64,000 nucleotides of DNA from positions 62,479,023-62,543,022 of the forward strand of contig OY740768.1 of assembly GCA_963513935.1 (NCBI GenBank). The letters are read 5' to 3'. How positions within the stretch are numbered: the first letter of the stretch is position 1; each line of letters opens with the position of its first letter. Shown here one piece after another: positions 35,973 through 48,177 of this stretch. The notes under the pieces were generated by a model. The model was given only the letters and a program-made list of their open reading frames with translations, was not told the DNA's origin and ran no database searches. The position numbers and the translations under genes are program-made. The stretch comes from Aphrophora alni (Eukaryota; Arthropoda; Insecta; Hemiptera; Aphrophoridae).

Positions 35973-36124
35973 GTTTTAATTCCCGCGATAAAACAATGTA
36001 GAGAGGAGGCGAGGTGGGAAGATGACGTCACGCCAGCCAGGTGCAAGATCTACAAGCTGGAACGTGAAATGTTATCTTCCCACCTCGCCTCCTCTCTACA
36101 TTGTTTTATCGCGGGAATTAAAAC
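35973..36124. repeat. 51-bp perfect inverted repeat inside LTR C
   Basis: Arms 35973-36023 and 36074-36124 are exact reverse complements around a 50-bp spacer. They include the TCCCGCGATAAAAC block of the LTR start. The structure could fold into a long hairpin in RNA or single-stranded DNA. It is absent from the other four LTR copies. Confidence 0.9.
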
Positions 36125-38220
36125 ATTTTAAATTCCCGCGATAAAGCCATGTAGATGGGAGACGAGGAGGGGCGATGACGTCACGGCAACAGGTGTTGAA
36201 CACTGCATGTTGGATCGTGTACAGTCGCTCTGTCTTGTTTCTTATTCTATTAAAATACTAAATTATTAATATAAATAAATGTTCAGTAGAATCAACCGAT
36301 CAATAATATCAACATATATTTAGAATCATTTAGAACAAAAAAGTTATTCAAGTTTTTATAGGGGCTCAAAAACCTAAAATTTGGAAAAAAGTTAAATTCA
36401 AAATTCAAAAAACGTAGAGTCATAACTAAGAGGGGAACTAACAATAATCATAAATAAAAAATATGAAATAATAATAATAAATAGGTGAGAATGGACTTAG
36501 AAAGCACATTCTGGGGGAGTTTTTTGGAATTTTTGAGTTGAAGGGGGGATTAATTAAAAAATAATAATAAGTACAATTGAAGAGACCACAATAGGGCACA
36601 ATAATATGTACTTAGATTCAAATTTGAAATTAAAATAAGGGAGATATAATAATTGCAAAAAGTAAAACTTTAAAGCCCAAAAGCGGTTAAATTTGAAGTT
36701 ATAGGGGAGAAATAACAATGTAATTATATATATCTAGTGTGTAAAAGTGTATAACATCAAAGCAGAAATGATAATATATAATGGGGGGGTTTTTATGAAC
36801 TAAAAACTAGACGATAAAAACTTTGGGACTTCAAGGACGTATAACTCGAGAACCAAGCGAGCTACGTAAAAAGTACAAACAGATTTTTTCGTCATAGTAG
36901 AAGAGGAACAAGATTTCGTCAAAAGAATTTTGAGAAAGGACTTATCTCAAAATTTCAAAAGAAGAAAAACCGAATTTCGGGAAAAGGGCGATAACTCGCG
37001 AACGAAGCATACTAGAACGACGAATCAAGTTCCACAAGACCCACAAGATGGAAAGGAAGACGAATCCGAAAGGAACTTGAAAATCGGTCTGGGCGTTCGA
37101 AAGTTATAGCGAGTTGAACGAAAAAACGACAAAAGTTGAGATTTTCAGGAAAAATCTTGTAGAGCGGCGCGCGCACCCTCAGTGAGAATTCGGAGAATGG
37201 ACTTTGCAATGCCAACATGGATCACAAATAACACTAAATATAAAATACAATAAATTATTATTTAAAAGGTGTTTTAATAAAGAATAAAGGAAGAAAACTA
37301 TTTATTAGTCAAAAACTATGATTAATAAAATATATAGTGTGAATATTTCAGACCAAAAGGGCCTGAAAACACGTAAAAGGAAGAAAATACTTTTCTCTTT
37401 AAAAGGGAGAAAAATTGGCTCCAGGTAGTGGAAGAATTCCCACAAAAAGAGAGACCATCATTTATCCGCCGAAAGACGGATACTCTTGTTTTGGAATCGA
37501 CGCAAGGAAGACGTATTTTTGGCAACAGACTCCGAGCTGAGAGGACACTACAATTGTCACTCTACTTAATTGGACTTAGAATAATTTCTACTCATTTCGA
37601 ACTTCAAGGCAACTTAGCAGAATTCGAGACCAGCATTCAACTACCTAACAGTTTACAGAATCTGGACCGAAAACATATCAGCATCAGCCAAATTAAACAA
37701 CAAATTCCAAAACCAACTAGAACTTCTAATAAAGTGTGAAGGTATCATATACTTAAAGCATGTCTTTAAGAAAAGAAAAGAAAAGAATATATACATAATT
37801 CATTTCTAAATTTTGTTGTGTTTTCTATATATATCCATTCTGTATATGCTAATAACCTTGTCTAAATATAAATATTACAAGTGTGCTCTGGAAATATAAT
37901 TTGAAATTTTTAAAAGTTATTATCAGAACTTAAGAGCCGATTTCTCCCACAAGGCACATCCCCAGAGAGAGCGAGTGTTATTTTAAAATTAAGAGTCAAA
38001 TAATCGAGCATTGAGATAAAATTCAGGGAATTTTGCGTAGATTAAAAATTGGTAAGTTTATGAGGACAAGCTCATACTTACTAGAGCCAAGTTTTGCAAT
38101 ATCTTTGATTGCATAAAACGTAAAAGTGAGCATCTTGGCCTTGTCCGCGTTAGTTCCGAGCTGAAAGGTGATTCGCCTTACGGTGGTGAGTGTACAGCGA
38201 GTTTAAGAGTCCGCGGCAAG

Positions 38221-38346
38221 TGGCGTTCCAAAAAGAGAACGTGGAAAGAAGCGTTCCAACGTAGGGGCCCGAACCTCCGACCGACAGACCAGAGCGAACG
38301 TGGCAAGTGGCACCCAACGTGGGGCACGAAATTCCGACCGATCGAG
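38221..38346 (+). promoter_or_regulatory. PBS-type units inside the U5 of solo LTR C
   Basis: Units begin at 38221 (TGGCGTTCC, degenerate), about 38251 (GCGTTCCAACG) and 38308 (TGGCACCCAACGTGGGGC). The last two run on past the 18-nt site with similarity to the tRNA-Lys complement (for example GGGGCCCGAACC then CGACC). They lie upstream of the LTR end, so whole primer sites have become part of the LTR. Confidence 0.65.
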
Positions 38347-38361
38347 CTGAGCGAACGTGGC

Positions 38362-38498
<137 letters not shown>

Positions 38499-38768
38499 TT
38501 TCTTGGATAGGAATTTTTTAATTCATTTATCATAATATTATGATTTCATTCCTTACAACTCATTTCAGCGTAATACAACAATGTATTTGCCCTTTTTTAT
38601 GATACAACATCACATGTAATATGAAATGTATTATTTTATCATTTAATATGATTTAATACATTCACTCTCATTTACAATTATTATTGAATAATTTATACAA
38701 TTTATTTAACAACGTTATTATTACAATAAATTGTTATAATTAGTAAAATGAGTTTATTTGTTACTTAC

Positions 38769-39049
38769 GAATGTTTTGTATCTATAAATTTGTGTTCAGG
38801 ATGAATGTAAAAATTTTTTAACTTCGATTTAACTACAGAATTATTAGCGACAGTACTTCCAACGTATAATGTAAACATATCTACAGTATGGAATTTACAA
38901 TATGGACACTCACTGTCGTCAATAATCTCACCACATTTACATTTTCTAAAACAATGAGCTGCAGACAGTGCATGTGTTGAGCTTAATAAAGTGGCTCCAC
39001 AGGCTTCCATGGTCTGTTCCATATGTGTAGCGTTTATTTGCTCTGTGGT
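38769..39049 (-). CDS. Serine protease, exon 2 (catalytic His)
   Basis: Second coding exon of the S1 protease, 281 nt. It begins at ACC after the acceptor TATTTCAG and ends with two bases of a Ser codon before the donor GTAAGT. It contains EACGATLLSS and SAAHCF, with the catalytic His at residue 109 of the assembled protein. A cysteine-rich insertion (CKCGEIIDDSECPYC) follows, an unusual loop shortly after the active-site His. The end (VGSTVANNSV, IHPEHKF) precedes the Asp region in exon 3. The incoming phase 0 matches exon 1 and the outgoing phase 2 matches exon 3. Confidence 0.88.
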
Positions 39050-39423
39050 CTGAAATAGAAAATTAAGGTAGCAAAGCCATTTGTGACATGTAATCACAAA
39101 ACTATAATAATACATAACAAATACCAAACAATAATCGACTGTAAATTAGCCTTCAGAGTTTACTATTTACATCAGAAATCTACCAGAAAATACCTGTTTT
39201 AAAAATCCACACGAACAGTAAATATTTTACAATATATGAATAATTTTTACCATCTTCTCAACTGTGTCTGTCAGGCCTTATGTTCAACGATATGTGTAGA
39301 CAAGTAGTTCAAATTAAAAACTTAAGATTTAAAGTAAATCTTTTAGTACAAGATGATTAAAATAAAGTAATAATTTTAAATTTGTTTATATTCAAAAAAT
39401 AAACAGTAACAAGTAAAACAAAA

Positions 39424-39455
<32 letters not shown>

Positions 39456-39959
39456 GTTTAATTAGAAGGTTTCATATTTCAAATTGAAATAACACACACT
39501 GTACTAAATGAATTGGGTTTTGATGCTACTACAGCAGAAAAATAAAGAAAACAAAATCCTGCAAGACTTTATTTTTCAAACATGGTCTCCTAGATGATTT
39601 TGAAACAATTTAATTTAATTCTGTTTTAAACCATTTAAAGTAAAAAAATATCAAATACATAATATATGAAGATACATTTAAGTCATGTGTTATAATTTAT
39701 TGGATAACACATGGATTATATCAAGATGGCGTCTTTATTTTTCATCAGTATGAAACCTTTCATATATTGACCTACATTCACAAAAAGTTGGACTTCAAAA
39801 TGGTGTTATATTACATTAAGTATTAGGGTAGATTATACATATTCTTAGTTAGACTTCATGGGGTTTTCTTATCACCTCCTCATCCAGAGTACAATATCAT
39901 ATTTCAATACTTCTTATTCTCAAGCTTACCCGTCCCCTATTGACTAAACTCAGTAGGTT

Positions 39960-40470
39960 AGGAAAGTAAGCTACTCATAGCTTTGGCACACTTAGTATGT
40001 TTACACCCATTATTGTACATATAGTAGGAGTATCCTTCACAAAACGTCACAAAATGCTCCACAGTTTCCTCCAGTCCACATCTATTACGCTGACACTAGC
40101 CCTAATGTTAAAAAATCGAATGGTAATAATTCAAAAGACAGAGTCCCGTTTAAATTCCTGCCATCACGCTTAAGTCATTCCCTTCTAAACATATGAGCCA
40201 TGTGCTCCTTCAAACATCCGGTCCATTCAAATAAATCTCTGACTAAATATATACCATCCTGCTCCTTCCTTGCTAAATTTCAGATCATCATCCCCCACCT
40301 GTTTGTCTTGAAATAGCCAGTGTAGGCTCAAAACATATAAAAATTGTAGGTAATCCATTCCTTGCTAACTTATCGGCTTTTCCGTTGTCTGTATATCCGC
40401 TATGTACATTTCTCCATATTAGCTTTACAACTGTTGACGGTACCAATTTCATCTACCTACATTTTATCTA
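39960..40470 (-). pseudogene. Decayed non-LTR retrotransposon ORF2, 3' fragment
   Basis: On the minus strand near 40430-40290 one frame reads like the end of an RNase H domain (HSGYTDNGKADKLARNG). Farther on (about 40100-40010) there is a cysteine/histidine-rich stretch (CGLEETVEHFVTFC) resembling the terminal motif of Jockey- or R1-type ORF2. Stops and frameshifts break it up. It is an old fragment unrelated to element F, which lacks RNase H. Confidence 0.5.
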
Positions 40471-41211
40471 TTAACACAGATATCATTTAGGCGACGAACC
40501 ATATTGTAGAACCGCCTGATTACTTCACAAAACTCTAACCTTACCCGAGATGTACATGTCCTTCGGTCTTACACACTGGATATTGCTTATCCTTCTTTAA
40601 TACCTGCTTTCTTATTAAATGCATATGCTTTTTTATATCTGTTATTATAAACGCTTATAAATGCTTATAAACGCGTCCATTTTCCGTACATCACAATTCA
40701 TATAGAAGTCTATACCTAAAGTTATTTAAGTAAATTAAAAACAAAAATCAAAAATCAAAATTCCTCAAAATCCAATATTAGTTACATTTTTTAACTGAAA
40801 GGCTAGAGAAACAAATAAATAGATATAACAAAATCAAGTAATATATTATTTACAAAGTTAGCAGATAACATAAAATATCGAACATCATAAGTAATGTAAA
40901 TAAAGAAAAATATTATACGTTAGCGTATACAACTTGTTACACGAAACAATTTGTATACTAAATGCTAAAAATATTATAAATTTAATACCAAAAAATTTAA
41001 TGTAAATTTTGAAGGTGATAGAAATTACGGAAAAAACTTATAAATAAAAATAATATGAATTGTGAAATATACATATATATTATAACGAAATCAATAAGCT
41101 TTCCAGTAATGGTCTAATATTTTAAAAAAGAATATAGAAATGGATACATTTGTTGGACACATATGTTAAACGTTTTGTGATCACTGACAAAGGTGAAGCG
41201 TTAGGGGGATA

Positions 41212-41896
41212 TGTTATAAATCAGTCAGAACACCATTCACAATTTTAAAGAAAAAAAAGAGAAAAACACTTAAATTAGACCCAGAATCATTGTAGGCAAT
41301 TAAGTCATAAATAACTATAATATTAGAAACTTAAGGACAATCACACACAAAACTCATAAAATGTAACGGGACAACAGTTTTCTAAACGGTCACAATTTTG
41401 AAACATTAAAATTTGATTGGCTGACAAAAAGTAGATGCTTACTTTCATTGGTTAAAGTAAATTAAGAGAGAGGGAATAAGTATTTTTTAGCACCGACAAA
41501 GTAAAAATTATATAGAGAGTCTTGGTGAGAAACTCCCAGCATAGGGGTCGGCGAAGTAACGCCAAAAGTATTCCTAATGTAGAAATTAGTATTTCCTATA
41601 AGTTATAATTCCAGTTAGTAATAGTAAAGTAATAATTAATTGTTTTTTAACACGTATTTTAATCGTGTATGTTTTTACAAAGTAAAAGTATTTAACACTT
41701 TAGTAATCTTCGTTGCAGTACTAAAGAGGTACATATACAAAGTGTTGAGTACATCTTCATGGTAATTTGAAGTGAATCATTTTATTGATAAATCACATAG
41801 TACAGTGTAGTGTTTGGTAAACATTGTTAACAAGTAATAAAGTGAAAGTTCTTCACTCAACTAGCAGCACTGGATTACTTACTTAGGAATACAACA
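41212..41896 (+). mobile_element. Candidate solo LTR (685 bp)
   Basis: It runs from TGTTATAAATC to GGAATACAACA, so it has TG...CA with short inverted ends. Inside, in promoter order, are two CCAAT-type boxes (GATTGGCT near 41412, CATTGGTT near 41449), a TATA box (ATTATATAGAG near 41509) and AATAAA near 41838. A purine tract (TTAGGGGGA) precedes it, as before a 3' LTR. I see no target duplication, so it may be the 3' LTR of an otherwise decayed element. The family is unknown. Confidence 0.4.
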
Positions 41897-41999
41897 AAAG
41901 TGGATTTGGTATTGTACTAATTATAGACTTTAATTGGAAACTAAATTGTTAAAATTGCAATTATCTGTATTATTAAAATTTCACTCACTGTATTAATTG

Positions 42000-44900
42000 T
42001 TCATTAAAGAGCTCCCCCTGAGCAAATAGTGTAAATTAAAAAAACAAAAGTACTTGGAAAATAAATCCAAACAAAATTAGATATTTCAGAGGTAATGTTA
42101 AAGAGTATATTTGGACTTCATCATTAATAACTTTCATTATGTGTTGACAATCCAAGGTATGACTAATTAATTCATAATTTTGATTTATATAATATTTCTG
42201 AAATTATAATAAAATAATTTAATTTTTTTATATAATATAATATAATAATAATTATATTATATATTTTTTATATATATTGACATAGAGATTAGGTTAATAA
42301 ATAGAAAAGAAAAACCACAGGAAAAAAATATTGGAAGCCTAGTGTAAAAAATAGTAATTTTGGAGGTGCCAATTCCTTAGAACTAAACTACGTGTTAATC
42401 GTCGTTCCGGCTAAGGAATAGTATAATAACGACTACAAGATGTGTAAATTTCGTCATCAAAGTTAGGAAAATATAGAATTTTTCAGACCGGAATTCACAA
42501 AATTTCGCGTTCTATGTGCCCTACCTTTTTGAATCGCACTTCTGAAGAAAAGAAATTACGTTAGAACAAGAATCTGTAATCAAAAATTATATAACGTAGC
42601 TAGATTGTGAGTTATATCGCTTTACGAAAAAAACAAAGGGAACGTTAGCCGGAGAGGATGAAGAAGGAATATTTCGTAGCGATCGTTGACCTATGATTTG
42701 GTGGGAAGGGATGAGCCATTGCCAGCCAAAAGACCATGAGCTAAATAAGATATTAAATAATTTAATTAGATAAATAAATTATGAAAAAAGGAATTTAAGA
42801 ATAATAAATCTGATTTGATGCAATCCCTACTCCAAAAACATTGATAAACCCACTTTGCTGAGGAGGGAATTTGTTGAAGTAGTGTGGTACACGACTTACG
42901 ACTATTTATTCAATAAAAGAGCTAGCAAATTATTCGCGAGCTCTCGCTTGTAGAAAAACTCGAGACTCACTCTTTTCATAATTGACACACTCATAATCAA
43001 ATTTCGAGAGACTTATAGAAAAATATTTTGACATTGGATAGACACATTTTGGAGAGAATATTTTATTTTTGAAATATGACGTTTAAATAAAATTATACTT
43101 GAAGAATTATTAAAAGTCCGGGGGGATGAAGAAGGATATTCTAAACGAGGTATTTACAAAGGGTAGTCGAACCGGGACAGAACTTCAGTGAGAATTGTTT
43201 ACCCAATGCCATGAGCTAGAACAGTGAAGTAAGGATAGGACCAAGCCAGCTTTAGCTGGAGGTGCAAAAGTAAGGCAAGTGAGAATCATTAAGAGAGACG
43301 GGTTTGGAGGTCACCAACACACTGAGACTCAAATAAATACCTGTTTTTAGGTTTGAGAAACCCGATACTATGTTTACACTCTCAAAAAATTCAATAACCA
43401 TTATACCAACATTTTTATTCCTGGTTTGGTAGATTATATTATTTCCATATATGTGGATGTTTATTCTATTAAATATAACATGATATAACTTTATGTAAGT
43501 GGCAGTTAGAGCACAGATAAGTAAAATATATATTAGATTAAATAAAGTATGCCTAAAATAATAAATTTTAAGGTTCAAAAAGCTTAAAACAAATACTATT
43601 TTTCTAAATAGAGGAATCAAAGAGAAAACTTAATAAAATGTCCAAGTTAAATCTTCAGAGGTTGCATTTATAAAAACTTAATATGCAGTATTTAATGTAT
43701 TTACTTTTGTTATTTCATGAATAAATAAATAAATAATTATAGTATATTGATTATTGGAAGCAAAAAAATCCTACAGTTAGTTTTTAACCTATTTACTTTT
43801 AAGAATTCAAAAATCAAAGTAAAAAACCACTGTTTAGGCTGAAGTTATAACGATAAGAGTTGTGACAAAATCGTAGGTAAATAACAAGTTGTTGGAGTAA
43901 CTCGAAGAACACACTACTCACAGCCGTACAAGGAGAAGAAATATTGAGCTGAGTGTGACATATTTTAAAGTAAATATAATTGCTGAAAATGTAATACATT
44001 TGCAAGGGTTCCAGTGAGTCAGGATTGCCTAGCATTGAAAGCCGTATACCTCCAATGTTCTGTACCGTTTTCTTATATTGCTAAAACACCTAACCTAACC
44101 TAAAAATTGTGAGCTAAGTTGTCAAAAGACGAAATTAACGACTGACGTAACCAGACTCTGAGAGTAACATACTAAAGGTTGTGTGGTTCGTTACAGTGGT
44201 TCGTTACAGTTTCACCCGAAAGGAGTCAGCACCTAGCAGTCCTCTTAGGAAAACCTGAAATAGTCTTTCATGGAATGATAATAGGTTTTGCTTTTTATTT
44301 AATGTCATTGTGTTTTGTTAGGTGTTTAACTATAAATTACGCGTCGTACGTTTAATAAACGATATTTGATATAATAATAGCAAATACTTCACGATTGGTC
44401 AAGCCAAAACTGATATACCGGGCATAATTTCAAACTCTTATTAAACTTTAGAGAAGATATTAAATTTATTCCAGACACAAGTTCTATCATTTACAACATT
44501 AAAACATTGGATGTTACAGCTAAATGATAATGATTAACTTCTTATAATTCTGATTAAAATTTCTTGAATAATTGGAATTTCAAATCACTAAATGTTTCTA
44601 TTTTATGTGAACTTACTTATTTTGAAATACGATACGAGGTTTATTTTATGTAAGAATTCAACTTTGAGAATTTACTCATACGATATATGATATACGATTT
44701 ATTTGTCACTATTTTACATAGTTATTTACTGAATACTAATAGTAAATTGGTAGTGTACCGATAGTAGACATTGATTCTATTCTTCCTGACGGATCTTATA
44801 GTAATTCTATTATTAATTATTCTCATACATTTTTAGAGGAATCAGTACACGTTATAACAATTGGGGGGGGGGGATGGAATTTGTAATTAGTTTGAACACA

Positions 44901-45150
44901 CACGATTTATTTATGTCTTTAATGACGCTTAAAAATATCGTAATGATCAACTATCGGGTTTGTTAGTGTCAACTGCAATATACAGTTGAGGCCAATTCGC
45001 AGTATTAAGTCACCGAGACAAGTGTAAAACGTTAAGGCCAAGAGGTTAACCATATTATAATCATATTCTCGCTATTAGAATCTTAGAGATTGTTTGTGTC
45101 CAGAGTTTTCTTAATAACTATGCGGCTTATGTTACCTTCTTTGTTTTACT
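42000..45150. other. Unique-looking intron sequence
   Basis: AT-rich sequence with no supported gene. Small features only: GATGAAGAAGGA occurs near 42657 and 43125, CCTAACCTAACCTAA occurs near 44090 (insect telomere-type motif, three units), and a G11 run lies near 44865. The short ORFs around 43252-44035 show no recognisable protein features. Confidence 0.5.
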
Positions 45151-45173
45151 GATCAGTAACTTATTTTACAATC

Positions 45174-45341
<168 letters not shown>

Positions 45342-45685
45342 AGTTATATCCACAGATAATGTATAGCTTATGTAAAATAATGATAACGTTCACTGTAAAT
45401 CAGCTGAGTAAGCATTCTTTTGTAAAATAATGATAACGTTCACTGTAAGTCAGCTGAGTAAGCATTCTTTAGGTGTAGAGGCTGAAAGCCATTATTCTTT
45501 AGTAGTAGTTAGAAACTCTCTCCGTGAACATCTACATGTATACTAGTGTTTACGTATATTTGTTATAAATAGTTTACAAGTATAATAGATTGTTTGTAAT
45601 AAATAAATTGGATCTTTATTAAATAGATACAAGAAAAATATTTGTTTTTTTTTAAAATCCAAACGTCTCAACACGAGACGTAACT
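45342..45685 (+). repeat. Errantivirus D 5' LTR
   Basis: 344 bp. It contains a 50-bp direct tandem duplication (45372-45421 and 45422-45471) that is also present in the 3' LTR, so it predates the insertion. AATAAA occurs near 45600. A small inverted pair (CGTCTC...GAGACG) lies near the end. Confidence 0.9.
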
Positions 45686-45702
45686 GGCGCAGTCGGTAGG
45701 AC
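45685..45702 (+). promoter_or_regulatory. Primer binding site for tRNA-Ser
   Basis: TGGCGCAGTCGGTAGGA matches the complement of the 3' end of insect tRNA-Ser over 17 nt and overlaps the last T of the LTR. Use of tRNA-Ser is known for the 17.6/297 group of errantiviruses. Confidence 0.75.
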
Positions 45703-45724
45703 AAGTTTCGAAAATTTAAAGTTA

Positions 45725-46641
45725 TAGCCCAACCGCTTAGAAAAAAACCTTGCAGCAGTTGAGTCTCGCGCAGGTGGAACTGTGGTAGGAGAAGCCGGGC
45801 TTCCCGCCTTCCCTGTCTCTATCCCCTCCTTGGTGACTACTGGGAGAGCGGCCGCGCATTTGTACAAACATTCTATTTTATAACCTCATGGAAAAGTAAG
45901 ACACACAGTTAGACATTTACTGTGTTTACAATTTTAATATATGTGTTTTATTTGGTAGGTATAATAAAATTTAAATGAATTCTATTTTTTAAAAATGTTA
46001 AAGTATTTCCAGTGTATTTAGATGAAATAAAATATAGTAACACGCAACTTATAATAGTAAAAGTGTAATAATGTAGTGTTTTTTTCACTACATAGAACTC
46101 GTGTATCTTTCTTCTAATAATTACACATTGCGTGAAATCGTCAACAAATATTTTTTTATTTCGAGAACGTTTTTTCCCTTGAGGAGTGGAGAACGTCAAA
46201 CTGCCTTTTGCGAGAGATTGTTTTCCTTCAGCCGCAATTTTCTTGACCAGAGACTCCGAAACACCTATAGCATTACTTGTAGCTTCAAAAACATTGTATT
46301 TTAATTTAAATTGTTCTTTTTGCTCCTTCAGATGAGTGTAAACAATAAACACTAATTCACGAGCCTGGCCACGTAACGGACGACCCGAAGTACAAGCCGA
46401 TTTTGACGAAGAAGACATGACATTCACAAGACTAGATACAACTAAAGTGTGTAAATAGCGATTAGCACGGACTCGGACTGACACAAACGTTTACTTCAAA
46501 GATACGATGGCACCAACGACGCGACAGTGACTAATCCCCTCCATCGCTCCAATATCCTCCCCGCCATTGCCCCTACATCCGTGCGCAATCCACTCTCGAG
46601 ATCACGGTTCTGCGCAGGTTTTTTTCTAAGCGGTTGGGCTA
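45725..46641 (-). mobile_element. Element H: Tc1/mariner-like DNA transposon, internally reduced
   Basis: Perfect 29-bp inverted arms (45722-45750 and 46616-46644) include the TA target bases. The element ends TAGCCCAACCGC inward and is flanked by TA. It inserted into the leader of errantivirus D between PBS and gag. At about 0.9 kb it is too short for a full transposase gene and holds only an N-terminal fragment. Because the 29-bp arms are still identical, the insertion or its source is recent. Confidence 0.75.
45948..46484 (-). pseudogene. Transposase N-terminal fragment in element H
   Basis: A 178-codon frame. Residues ~30-130 look like the DNA-binding helix-turn-helix part of an IS630/Tc1/mariner-type transposase (RELVFIVYTHLKEQ, EATSNAIGVSESLVKKIAAEG, KKIFVDDFTQCVIIRRKIHEFY). 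After that the frame becomes hydrophobic and unlike a catalytic domain, and no DDE region follows. It is an internally deleted copy. Family assignment rests on the TA duplication and this fragment. Confidence 0.5.
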
Positions 46642-46905
46642 TAATTTTTCGGTTTCAACCGTTAACGAAACGAACAACTTCGTAGACACATTCGAAACCA
46701 ACGCATCGGGCGTGTATCGAAAGATATTACTCGAAAGTGACTGTGAAGTGAATATGCAAAGATACTACGTCGATTACTGTCGTTTGCAAGAATACCAGAC
46801 AACAGGATTCGCCAACAAGAGGGCATCTCGCCAACCAACACCGCAACGAACAAGAGGAGCAACGTCGCTTCAAAACTCCAAAAAATCAACTACCCGGACC
46901 GTAAT

Positions 46906-46934
46906 ATGAGCATATATTTGTGGATCTTGTGAGT
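46906..46934 (+). promoter_or_regulatory. Candidate env leader exon end and splice donor
   Basis: An ATG at 46906 opens seven codons rich in hydrophobic residues, then a donor GTGAGT at 46929. The phase left at the donor (two bases) matches the acceptor at 51929-51930 before env. Spliced subgenomic env RNA is known in gypsy-type errantiviruses. The pairing proposed here is inferred. Confidence 0.5.
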
Positions 46935-47119
46935 AGAAAAGAAACAAAGCATTTTCATGAAACAATATTATCTATCAATAATTGAAAGATTTTAAACAAC
47001 AAAAAAAAAAAAAAAAAAATTTCAATATATTATACTATTCTGTATTAATTATTTATTTAGAAAACTTTAATTATATCTAAGCATTATTATTTTAGTTTAG
47101 TTAAGTATAACTTACAAAC

Positions 47120-48177
47120 ATGACGACCCCAACTTTAAAGAAAGAATATTTAGAAATGATTAACGAGTATAATGGAGAACCAACTATGCTCGCTAGATTT
47201 GTGTCAATGTGTGACAAAATAGTAACTAAATTTTATGTAGGGTCAAATCCCGAAGATTTTCAAAATGAATATCTTTTTTCATCTATATTAGGTAAAATTA
47301 AGGGACAAGCTTTAGAAGTTATTGTAAGTTCTAACTCGTATTCATGGGTAGACGTTAGAAAGACATTGTTGACCACCTATTCAGACAAAAGAGATTGTTT
47401 TACTCTAAATCTTGAAATGTCCGAACTAAAACAAGAAGTAAATGAGTCCCCATTTAAGTTCTATGAAAGAATTCAAAAGCTTTTAAACTTACAAATCGCT
47501 TACTTCACTAATAAGGAACCATCATCTTCTATTAACGTGTTATGTGTTTATGTACAAAAACTAGCTTTAAGAGTACTCTTAAGAGGATTACATGAACCAG
47601 TAGGATCTTTAATGAGAACAAAAAACCCACATAGTTTAGAAGAGGCTTTAAATATGTTGACTAATGATTTTCAATTTAAAAATTCTAAATTGTATCAGAA
47701 TAACAGACCTGCTCTAAACAAACCCGTTCAAATGCTAAGACCCGTTCAACAGAAAACTTTCCAACCTAAACAATTACCTTACCAAAATAACCAATACCAA
47801 AATACCCAAAACCCTTATTTTAACAAACCGTATCATCAATCTCAACCAAGACAACCATTTAACACAAATCAACAGCAAAGGACCAATACAAATTTCAATC
47901 AAAATCAAAAACAATACAAACCTACACCAATGAGTATTTCGACAAGACAGACAGATAACACCATTAGGAACACAAAAATGTACCAAATAACCGGAAAACC
48001 CGCTGAAGAAATGTGTGACTCGAACAAGATTTAGGACAAACAGAGCAAAATTATAATGAAAATTCTGAAAATCCCGAAATATTTCAAGAACAGTTTGAAA
48101 TGTTGAATTTAAACGAAGACGAACCAAACGATGATTATTTTTTAGGAGCAGCAAGCCTAGGAATAAATTTAACATAA
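47120..48177 (+). CDS. gag: Errantivirus D Gag (frameshift near the C-terminus)
   Basis: Structural protein of an insect gypsy-type particle. ATG 47120 opens a frame of 304 codons to 48034. The capsid-like part (residues ~1-195) has [32 protein letters not shown] and [17 protein letters not shown]. The tail is rich in Asn, Gln and Pro without a zinc knuckle, as in errantiviruses. After about 48010 the natural continuation is in another frame (acidic end, [14 protein letters not shown]) up to a stop at 48175-48177, which overlaps the pol ATG (TAATG). One small length change is therefore present. Confidence 0.8.

Noticed and set aside
43252..44035. Minus ORFs of 73-122 codons in intron 1
   Set aside because: AT-rich composition, no motifs, no splice or start context.
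44085..44102. Telomeric TTAGG array
   Set aside because: Only about three units, like the one near 29030; not a telomere.
46634..46909. 91-codon ORF in the errantivirus leader
   Set aside because: It begins inside the inverted arm of element H and has no family resemblance; probably leader sequence that happens to be open.
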